Source of the DNA: a bacterium
Lineage (GTDB): Bacteria > Margulisbacteria > Marinamargulisbacteria > SXXA01
Assembly: GCA_947502965.1 (NCBI GenBank)
Contig: CANNCG010000042.1
Location: 1 to 7,869, forward strand
Reading direction: 5' to 3'
Length of the DNA stretch: 7,869 bases
Made by a program: the position numbers and the translations under genes
The notes under the pieces: generated by a model
Seen by the model: only the letters and a program-made list of their open reading frames with translations
The model's database searches: none
What the model was told of the DNA's origin: nothing
In this document: one piece after another, positions 1 through 5,342 of the stretch
Position numbering within the stretch: position 1 is the first letter of the stretch
Layout of the letters: each line of letters starts with the position of its first letter

Positions 1-146
1 ATACCTAGCACCCACGAGGGGATCTACAACATCCCCTTACACGATAGGATGTTCAAAACAGAAAAATGACGTTTTAGGCCTGAAAAATAGTCCCAAATCA
101 CCTTTTTGAATTTTTGTGCCTAATTCTTTCGTTTCGCGACAGCGCC
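1..146. repeat. Left copy of 146-bp inverted repeat
   Basis: Positions 1-146 are the reverse complement of 7721-7866, with base i pairing with base 7867-i. I see only two differences, at positions 10 and 95. The match stops sharply at 146, where the left copy continues AAATGGG and the right copy diverges. The inner terminus read outward is GGCGCTGTCGCGAAACG, which resembles the end of an insertion sequence, though I cannot name the family. The repeat contains a 7-bp hairpin (AGGGGAT at 17-23 pairing with ATCCCCT at 31-37). The repeat probably continues past the window edge, so its real length is unknown. No credible gene lies inside it. It abuts a truncated group II intron. Confidence 0.93.
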
Positions 147-174
147 AAATGGGATACTAAAGACGGGATAGGAA

Positions 175-248
175 GAGCAGGATGAGCGGAGATGTTCACG
201 TCCGGTTTCATGAGCGCCTCGAGGGGAAGTTCCTTGGGGAGACGCGAC
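175..248 (+). ncRNA. 3' remnant of a group II intron (domains V and VI)
   Basis: Positions 175-209 begin GAGC and end CCGGTTTC, with CACGTCCGG in the 3' arm. This is the domain V pattern of bacterial group II introns, including the AGC catalytic triad near its start. The arms pair as GAGCaGGAT with GTCCGGTTT, with one A-G mismatch. Positions 214-245 fold as domain VI: GCG, CTC and GGGG pair with CCTT, GAG and CGC. A242 is unpaired and lies 7 nt, counted inclusively, from a candidate 3' end at CGAC (248), where the branch-point adenosine is expected. The rest of the intron, including domains I-III and the reverse transcriptase gene, is absent. The stretch 147-174 is presumably the tail of domain IV. 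The remnant cannot splice. Truncation coincides with the inner end of the left repeat. The exact 3' splice point is inferred. Confidence 0.72.
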
Positions 249-420
249 TTACTGCGCGTAAATGAGGGTTTTTCTGGCGAGTACTGACGCCGCATGGCGC
301 ATTTTGCGACAGCGCTCGCATGGCGACGGGTACGTACCAAATAAAATCGATGTTTTTCTTTGTGTTTTTCTGGGTAAAATACCCTTGCAACGCAAGGGAC
401 TAAAAACCAAGCCGAGCCTA

Positions 421-489
421 TTGTGGAAGCGGTACAGATTCATCATAAATTATCAATACATGAGATTCTGACTTCGTCCACGATATACT
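421..489 (+). promoter_or_regulatory. Candidate promoter region for the 87-aa gene
   Basis: There are two sigma70-like candidates. The first has TTGTGG at 421-426, a 17-bp spacer and CATAAA at 444-449. The second has a good -10 box, TATACT at 484-489, but its -35 region (around 461-466, TGAGAT) is poor. The second would start transcription near 496 and give a leader of about 30 nt. Both are weak pattern matches and may be wrong. Confidence 0.25.
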
Positions 490-512
490 ATTTACAATCC
501 TCTACAAGAGGG

Positions 513-518
513 AAGGAG
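513..518 (+). promoter_or_regulatory. Strong ribosome binding site of the 87-aa gene
   Basis: AAGGAG lies 8 nt upstream of the ATG at 527. It is among the best Shine-Dalgarno sequences in the window and fixes the start. It fits a highly translated structural product. Confidence 0.8.
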
Positions 519-526
519 CAATTATT

Positions 527-790
527 ATGCCGGATGTAAAGTTAGATATTGCGAGTGAACGTATAACCGCAGGGAAAGCAGCGGGGCAAGACTACACGAC
601 AGATCTAGAAGTTATACGTAATGTCCTAGACAATGATGATAAAACTGGAACAACTTTGGGGAGTATGGTTGAAGCCCAGTTGAGCATCACTGAAGCGGAA
701 ACCCGTTACCAAGTTAGGTCTGGTATTCCGAACAAGGTTTCCAAATCGGTAGGCGCAGCGGCTCAGGCGGTGAAGCAGGCAGCTGGTTAG
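527..790 (+). CDS. Small helical protein, possible T3SS needle/rod-like subunit
   Basis: This 87-aa soluble protein has no signal peptide, membrane segment or cysteine. The N-terminal half (1-45) is polar and acidic, and a DKTG turn (38-41) precedes a helical, Ala-rich C-terminal half. The C-terminal helix carries Q51, I54, Y61, S65, I67 and K70. From memory, PrgI, YscF and PrgJ (T3SS needle and inner rod) have Gln, hydrophobic +3 and Ser +14 at the same spacing. YscF also has Tyr at +10, and PrgJ has Lys at +19. The length is typical of needle subunits. P68 within the helix is less typical. The start is set by AAGGAG 8 nt upstream. The gene has its own terminator directly downstream, so its transcript is probably far more abundant than the following genes. 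The needle/rod assignment is inference; only the existence of the gene is secure. Confidence 0.85.
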   Translation: MPDVKLDIASERITAGKAAGQDYTTDLEVIRNVLDNDDKTGTTLGSMVEAQLSITEAETRYQVRSGIPNKVSKSVGAAAQAVKQAAG

Positions 791-811
791 TTTTTAGTTT
801 CGTTGGTATGG

Positions 812-841
812 GGGCTGGCATATTTGCCAGCCCTTGTTTTT
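812..841 (+). terminator. Rho-independent terminator after the 87-aa gene
   Basis: GGGCTGGCA (812-820) pairs perfectly with TGCCAGCCC (825-833) around a TATT loop, followed by TTGTTTTT. It lies 22 nt after the stop codon. This is a strong intrinsic terminator, which should separate the first gene from the rest of the cassette except for read-through. Confidence 0.9.
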
Positions 842-891
842 AAATTCATTTATCTCTCTCGGACACCGAGAGAGATAAATGAATTTAAAAA
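837..891. repeat. Perfect 26-bp inverted repeat with 3-nt loop
   Basis: Positions 837-862 pair without mismatch with 866-891 around the loop ACA. The outer arm is AT-rich (TTTTTAAATTCATTT) and the core is TCTCTCTCGG/CCGAGAGAGA. The arm ends in five T on one strand and five A on the other, so the structure could stop transcription in either direction. It shares its first T residues with the preceding terminator. As RNA it would be a long double-stranded stem, a plausible RNase III target or transcript stabiliser. No coding sequence overlaps it. Confidence 0.9.
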
Positions 892-938
892 GATTTGTTT
901 AAAAGAGTTTCACCCTTTTGATCCCTTTTATTTGAGGC

Positions 939-969
939 GGGATTAAAAAGGCGAAGCCCGTTTAATTCC
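939..969 (+). promoter_or_regulatory. Leader hairpin upstream of the 115-aa gene
   Basis: GGGATTAAA (939-947) pairs with TTTAATTCC (961-969), with one G-U pair. A second small stem, GGC-gaa-GCC (950-958), sits inside the loop. The short T-rich run TTTG follows. It could be a weak terminator or attenuator, or simply a leader structure. The function is unknown. Confidence 0.4.
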
Positions 970-1018
970 TTTGTTTGATGCAGCGCAGCTTTGGCAAAAA
1001 GAGAAAGAGAGATGACCC

Positions 1019-1366
1019 ATGGCAGACTCGTTTCAACAAATCGGTGGGGCAACGATAGGTATCGGTGTCTCAAATCAGATTAAGGTTCTCCAGGGCACAT
1101 CGCAAATGTCTCATACCTATAGCTTTGAATTTGGAAATTATTTGGCACAGAAGAGTTTTTACGGTGAAATGAACCGCATTCAAAGTGCCTTGGTGGCAGA
1201 AGAACCTTTGCGTGTGGGCTCGCAGACGCTGGACTTTGACAAGGTGGGCGATCTTTTGGCTTGGCAGCAGTATTTGCAGGGTGTGGAGTCTGCGTGGAAA
1301 ACCTTGTCGGCCTTGGGTGCGAAAGGTCTCAAAGTCCAAAACGCATCATTGTCGTCTCATAGATAA
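1019..1366 (+). CDS. Small helical protein, paralogue A of a tandem pair
   Basis: This 115-aa protein has no signal peptide or clear membrane segment. Residues 34-67 (from YSFEFGNYLAQKSF) align without gaps with residues 27-60 of the next gene product. They share Y, F, G, YLAQ, F, E, R, QS, LV and G. The C-terminal part has a DKVG turn (74-77), then LLAWQ with Q83, L86, V89, S97 and L99. This reproduces the Gln/+3/+14/+16 spacing of the 87-aa protein and, from memory, of T3SS needle and rod proteins; PrgI has a closely similar LLAAYQ. The start ATG is preceded only by a purine-rich AAAGAGAGA, a modest ribosome binding site. The stop is followed after 12 nt by the paralogue. A structural subunit role is inferred and no biochemical function can be read from the sequence. 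Confidence 0.85.
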   Translation: MADSFQQIGGATIGIGVSNQIKVLQGTSQMSHTYSFEFGNYLAQKSFYGEMNRIQSALVAEEPLRVGSQTLDFDKVGDLLAWQQYLQGVESAWKTLSALGAKGLKVQNASLSSHR

Positions 1367-1378
1367 CGGAGTAGCAGC

Positions 1379-1708
1379 ATGGCAAATATCAGTGATAATG
1401 ACCTTTCAGGACGTTCGCTTATTGCGATGGTTAACCGTACCAAAATTAGCACGATTTATGACTTTCCTTATGGGGAGTATCTCGCACAACGAACTTTTTT
1501 CGATGAGTTGAGTAGGGTTCAGTCTTCCTTGGTCAACAATGGAAAAGTGGAATTGGGGACAGGGGAAACAGCTAGTATTGATTCAACCGGGGGTCTTTTG
1601 GCGATTCAGATTTATATGGAAACCTTGGAAACACGCAAAGAATCTATGAGCGGGATGTCCAAATTGGGATTGTCAAACGAGAAGAAACTTTGGACCTTGC
1701 AGAACTAA
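1379..1708 (+). CDS. Small helical protein, paralogue B of a tandem pair
   Basis: This 109-aa protein is homologous to the upstream 115-aa protein. YDFPYGEYLAQRTFF (27-41) matches YSFEFGNYLAQKSFY, and E43, R46, Q48, S49, L51 and V52 are also shared. A DSTG turn (68-71) precedes LLAIQ, with Q77, M80, L83, S91 and M93 at needle/rod-like spacing. ETR at 84-86 aligns with ETR of the 87-aa protein (58-60) when the Gln residues are superposed. Its start is supported by GGAG (1368-1371), 7 nt upstream. The 12-nt gap to the previous gene suggests one transcript and a tandem duplication followed by divergence. It may be a second filament or rod subunit, or a partner of the first. That role is inference. 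Confidence 0.86.
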   Translation: MANISDNDLSGRSLIAMVNRTKISTIYDFPYGEYLAQRTFFDELSRVQSSLVNNGKVELGTGETASIDSTGGLLAIQIYMETLETRKESMSGMSKLGLSNEKKLWTLQN

Positions 1709-1726
1709 CACGATAGGAGTGGTCGC

Positions 1727-4246
1727 ATGTTTGAAATGGAGCCCTATCGTGAGCAGGTAAAACCCAGTTTATTTCCGCCACGTCTGGATGTGCGGTCTGA
1801 TAAAAACATTAACTTGGATCCAGACCAAGATCTGAATCCAAAAATGACAGCTTACGACAAGCTCTTTCAGTCGGTTCAAGAAAAAGTGGAGACATCCTTC
1901 TCGCAAAAACAAACCACGGCTAAACCAGGTGTAGGGGTATCTTCTGTGCCGGCAATGGATCCTGCATTGCAGCGTATCATGATCAATAGGAGCATCTCAA
2001 AAGTCTACGAGGGATTTGGCTTTTTGCCTCAGGATATTTTGGCGAAATCAGACATGACCCAAAATAAATTCAACTTTGAACGTGTTAAAGACCCTGACTA
2101 TGTGTATTTGCCAGACTTTATCAAATCTCAGGCGTTGACGGACAAAGATAAGGCCAGTTTTGAAAAAGAGATTTTTGAAGAAGGCTTTTTCAAACTCATG
2201 GAAGATGTGCCGGGAGAAGACTACACCTCTCCGCACAACCTCAACCTCATGCACGGCATAGGCTCCAACCCGTTTAAGGCGGGTGACGAAGAAAACTATA
2301 TGCGGTTTCAGAAGAGTCCGTTTTACAGTGCGCTCCATACAAACTCCATGTCTCCCCGTAATATTTTGCAAAATCTCGATCCTGAAATTTGGGAGACCAT
2401 CAACGCAGGGGTCTCTGAAATTCTGGATACTGACTTTGCGGGGATGAATCTGGAACAAAAAATGAAACTCAAAAACCCCTTCGGGGCAGAACGCCCTGGA
2501 CTCAAATGGGAAGATGTCCCAGATCCTTTTTCGGATAATAAAATCGATTCTTTTGATGTCTATGCCAATTTTCATTCCGTCGTTTCATCCGGAGTCTGGC
2601 AGCTTTGGGACGATACGGAGGTGTTTACTTTTGTGAACCGTCTTTGGGAAGCGCGCACCCGTTCTGACAATGTTTTGAGAGAAATATTGGGGAAAGCCTC
2701 TTCGTTTCCAGACATCCGTAAGGTGCCAGAGAAAGCGACCCCGACATGGGAAGCATCGGAAGAAGCGGTGGCGGCTACGAAAAACAGTATACCACAAACA
2801 TTGGCACAAAAAGACATTGCGGCCAAACAGGCCCTTGCCCTGCAAGACTTTGATAAAACAGAAGCGGACGTCATTCAGAATATAGACAGATGGTGGGACC
2901 GTGTTGGTCGTGGGTTTGATGAAGCGACAGTGCTGCCATTTGGGTTGCTCGCCACCTTTGCACCATTGATGCAAACCATGATGGATTGGGGGAATTGGGG
3001 GGATCAGATTGCGAAGGCTACCGGGCAGTCCGATGCCTTGGGCTTCAAAGATAAAATGATCAATGGGTATCTCAATCAGACGTCCAATCAATATATTTTT
3101 AAGAAATTCAAAGGGGATGGGGTGGTGACATCCGAGATGCTGGTGGCGGATAGTACCAAAAATTCTCAGATTCTATGGTCTGAGTTGGTGGAAAAGGGCT
3201 ATTTGGATGGACAGGGACGTGTGACGGATAAGGTGGATTCTAAAGATCCTGACTTTCCCCTCAATGTTAATTTGAGTGAAGGGGACAAAGACCGTGTGCG
3301 TGCGGTGTTGCGTCAGGCATCGGTGGGGTCCTTTAGTTTGGATGTACAAGATAAAATGATCGTCAATGGACGTCGTCGGCATGCCATTAAGGTCCCGTCT
3401 TCGGATGGTGCCTTGCGAACGCTTACGGATATTGTGGATTTGGTGAATAAGGGGGGTACGGTATATGACCGTATCAAAAACTCCCAATTGGCCTACAATT
3501 CCTTGTTTGATTTGCATGCGACGATGGTGGGCTTGTCTGCCAATGGGATGGTGTCCGGTGCTGCGTTGCTGGTCAAGGCGGGGAGCAATGTGTCTTTTAC
3601 CTTGGCCAAAAAAGGGTCTTGGACCGAATGGAATGCGAAAAGTGGGCAGTGGGTAGAACAGCGTGGTCCCGTGTCTATGCAGTTTCATAATGAGACGGCA
3701 TTGACGGAATTTAAGTCAAAAATTCGTGGCCTTCTGGCGCTTTTGGAACCGGTCGTGGGGACCTTTGGCCCAGATGCGGTGAAAGAAGGAGGTCTGTCTT
3801 TCAGAATGCTCATCGACAATTCGGGCTCTATGGACAGCCCAGAAATGATCACGGAGGGACATGAAAAATACCGCATGCAGATGGACTCTCTGTATGACAA
3901 AGACTTTTTCTATACAGAATCTTGGAAAAAAATTGGCAAACATTTGGAAAAAAAAGCCATCGGGGTGATTCGGGATGGCATGTTTGGCCGTGGTATCTCC
4001 AATAATATGTTGCGTCAGGCGCACACGCGTCAAAAAGATGACTATGATTCCAAGAAGGAAGAATACGAAGAACGCGAAATTGAGCGTATGGTGAAAGAGA
4101 TACAGGACCGTTCGGGACGTATTCGTAGCGAAAAAGAGCAAGAACAAAAACGCCGTGAAGCCGCGAAACGTCTGGAAAACGAAGACAAAAAAGCGGCCGA
4201 AAAACGTCAGGCCGAAGAGTCGGCCAAACGGCGTAGACGTGCATAA
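1727..4246 (+). CDS. 839-aa protein of unknown function with MIDAS-like motif and charged C-terminal helix
   Basis: I do not recognise the family. AGGAG (1715-1719), 7 nt before the ATG, supports the start, 18 nt after the previous stop. Residues 1-80 look disordered. Two segments are hydrophobic: 400-419 (ATVLPFGLLATFAPL then MQTMM) and a weaker Gly/Ala-rich one at 599-616. At 697-702, DNSGSM follows the strand-like SFRMLI. This is the DxSxS form of a von Willebrand A metal site, but only about 137 residues follow and no rest of that fold is evident. Residues from about 765 to 839 are almost purely Glu, Lys and Arg, predicting a long charged helix or coiled coil and a basic tail (KRRRRA). 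Size, two hydrophobic stretches and a helical tail loosely recall T3SS hydrophobic translocators such as IpaB. This is a weak analogy. The next gene starts 2 nt after its stop. Confidence 0.9.
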   Translation: MFEMEPYREQVKPSLFPPRLDVRSDKNINLDPDQDLNPKMTAYDKLFQSVQEKVETSFSQKQTTAKPGVGVSSVPAMDPALQRIMINRSISKVYEGFGFLPQDILAKSDMTQNKFNFERVKDPDYVYLPDFIKSQALTDKDKASFEKEIFEEGFFKLMEDVPGEDYTSPHNLNLMHGIGSNPFKAGDEENYMRFQKSPFYSALHTNSMSPRNILQNLDPEIWETINAGVSEILDTDFAGMNLEQKMKLKNPFGAERPGLKWEDVPDPFSDNKIDSFDVYANFHSVVSSGVWQLWDDTEVFTFVNRLWEARTRSDNVLREILGKASSFPDIRKVPEKATPTWEASEEAVAATKNSIPQTLAQKDIAAKQALALQDFDKTEADVIQNIDRWWDRVGRGFDEATVLPFGLLATFAPLMQTMMDWGNWGDQIAKATGQSDALGFKDKMINGYLNQTSNQYIFKKFKGDGVVTSEMLVADSTKNSQILWSELVEKGYLDGQGRVTDKVDSKDPDFPLNVNLSEGDKDRVRAVLRQASVGSFSLDVQDKMIVNGRRRHAIKVPSSDGALRTLTDIVDLVNKGGTVYDRIKNSQLAYNSLFDLHATMVGLSANGMVSGAALLVKAGSNVSFTLAKKGSWTEWNAKSGQWVEQRGPVSMQFHNETALTEFKSKIRGLLALLEPVVGTFGPDAVKEGGLSFRMLIDNSGSMDSPEMITEGHEKYRMQMDSLYDKDFFYTESWKKIGKHLEKKAIGVIRDGMFGRGISNNMLRQAHTRQKDDYDSKKEEYEEREIERMVKEIQDRSGRIRSEKEQEQKRREAAKRLENEDKKAAEKRQAEESAKRRRRA

Positions 4247-4248
4247 CC

Positions 4249-5100
4249 ATGTCATCTCGTGAAATTCAGGCACAGGAATCCGATCAGGTTTCTCAGGTTT
4301 TAAATTCTGATTATTACAAAAAATTACAAAGCAGTCTCAAAGAGAAAATGCTGTTGCAAACAGTACAGTCGGACAAAGACCGTGATGGCCACAACATCGA
4401 AGACAGCACAAAAATAAAAGCCGTAGAAAGCTCTCTGAAGTCCAAGGACATCCATCAGCGGTTAAAATTTCAAGATGCAGTGAAGATCCAGTCGATGGTC
4501 TGGGAAAAAGACAGTGAGGGGGATTTCAAGCTCAAGGAAAATCCTGCTCCTGTATTTAGTGCGGTGGATATGCCGCATTCCCGACCGGACAAGTTGCGGG
4601 CGGTGGGGTACAAAATAGATTATTCGGATCGTCTCTCCACACTCAAACAATCGCTGATGCAAAATGTGGTGCAATCTCGGTCTGGGAACTTTTTTTTGTC
4701 GGCCTATGCCAAATTTAAAGTAGGGGTTTTGGTACAAATGTTGAGCGTCTTGGGGGTTGCGCCAGAAGAGCTGGGTCAATTGCAAAAGCAGGCCTTGGCG
4801 GATGCTATCCAAGAAAATATCGCGTTAATGGAAGAAAATATGTATACGTTAGCGTTGGCAAGGTTGGTACAAGGATCTTCTAGAAAAAAGTCAAAGAAGG
4901 CGATGGCGATGTTTCAGGAAGTGGAGACCCAGCTGGTGGCGCAAATGTCGCGTTTGGGGAGATCCGATTATTGGACAGAGCTGCGTTTGGCCGAAGAGCG
5001 CTTGCATCAGGACGAACGAATTTATGCCGAATTTAAAAAAGAACATCGTGATTTGTCCTATCAGCTGAATTATTATTTTGGGAAATCGAATGGGACATAG
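4249..5100 (+). CDS. 283-aa helical protein of unknown function
   Basis: This family is not recognised. The ATG lies 2 nt after the previous stop with no visible Shine-Dalgarno site, so translation is probably coupled to the 839-aa gene and the two products may be made in matched amounts. The N-terminal 100 residues are polar and charged. Residues 148-170 (from NFFLSAYAKFKVGVL) are moderately hydrophobic and may form a buried or membrane-associating helix. Residues 172-280 are strongly helical with heptad-like spacing of Leu, Met and Ala, and a SRKKSKK basic patch at 210-216. There is no signal peptide or enzyme motif. Its place beside the large protein suggests a partner, chaperone or second translocator-like subunit, but nothing in the sequence settles this. 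Confidence 0.88.
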   Translation: MSSREIQAQESDQVSQVLNSDYYKKLQSSLKEKMLLQTVQSDKDRDGHNIEDSTKIKAVESSLKSKDIHQRLKFQDAVKIQSMVWEKDSEGDFKLKENPAPVFSAVDMPHSRPDKLRAVGYKIDYSDRLSTLKQSLMQNVVQSRSGNFFLSAYAKFKVGVLVQMLSVLGVAPEELGQLQKQALADAIQENIALMEENMYTLALARLVQGSSRKKSKKAMAMFQEVETQLVAQMSRLGRSDYWTELRLAEERLHQDERIYAEFKKEHRDLSYQLNYYFGKSNGT

Positions 5101-5106
5101 ACAGCC

Positions 5107-5331
5107 ATGACGACACCGGAACAAGGATCGGATGCACCGCCACTGACCCAACAAGAATTGGATGCGAAGCTCTTTAAGTTGCAACGTTACATGTCGCTTT
5201 TGGAAGGGAAAATCAGAAAGCGTGAATTGGAGATATTCCGGATTAAAAGCAAGGGACTGGTAGATAAGAAAGTATTGGACATGGGGATATCTCTCTTGGA
5301 TCCAGGGCGTGGTAAAGGCGTACAATCGTAA
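5107..5331 (+). CDS. 74-aa coiled-coil protein of unknown function
   Basis: A short Pro/Gln-containing N-terminus (1-13) is followed by a continuous amphipathic helix (about 14-50) with Leu, Ile and Met in heptad-like positions, as in LDAKLFKLQRYMSLLEGKI. The C-terminus is short and basic. The gap to the previous stop is 6 nt and the ribosome binding site is weak (GGGA, about 11 nt upstream), so translation is probably coupled. Its stop codon overlaps the Shine-Dalgarno site of the next gene. The length and helical hairpin-like character are in the range of small T3SS needle chaperones such as YscE, but I see no specific match. Its conserved place in a tight gene string argues that it is real. 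Confidence 0.75.
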   Translation: MTTPEQGSDAPPLTQQELDAKLFKLQRYMSLLEGKIRKRELEIFRIKSKGLVDKKVLDMGISLLDPGRGKGVQS

Positions 5332-5342
5332 AGGAGTTTTTC

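Larger units (their letters stand above)
249..526 (+). other. Non-coding leader upstream of the cassette
   Basis: About 280 bases contain no credible gene. A possible 69-codon frame at 262-471 lacks a ribosome binding site and looks like chance. The region holds a 9-bp direct repeat CGCATGGCG (291-299 and 317-325). It also holds GCGACAGCGC (306-315), which repeats the last bases of the left inverted repeat. Two overlapping small hairpins occur at 372-384 (GGGTA/TACCC) and 382-398 (CCCTTGC/GCAAGGG, loop AAC). They share CCC at 382-384 and so cannot both form. The final 100 bases are AT-richer and contain the promoter candidates. Confidence 0.6.

Noticed and set aside
98..340. 80-aa open frame on the minus strand
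   Set aside because: It runs across the repeat and the antisense of the group II intron domains V/VI. It is explained by the RNA element.
371..388. Possible sigma54 promoter (TGGG ... TTGC)
   Set aside because: The GG and GC elements are 14-15 bp apart, not the required 12 bp (GG-N10-GC).
262..471. 69-codon open frame in the leader
   Set aside because: It has no ribosome binding site, covers the hairpins and a promoter candidate, and has no recognisable protein pattern.
527..790. 87-aa protein as a WXG100 (type VII) substrate
   Set aside because: The size fits, but there is no central Trp-X-Gly motif.
527..1708. Small genes as R-body (Reb) proteins
   Set aside because: The tandem small-gene layout is reminiscent, but the conserved RebB patterns I remember are absent from all three proteins.
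2048..4273. Long minus-strand frames of 100-185 aa opposite the 839-aa gene
   Set aside because: They are shadows of the plus-strand coding region, with no ribosome binding sites and atypical Phe/His/Arg-rich composition.
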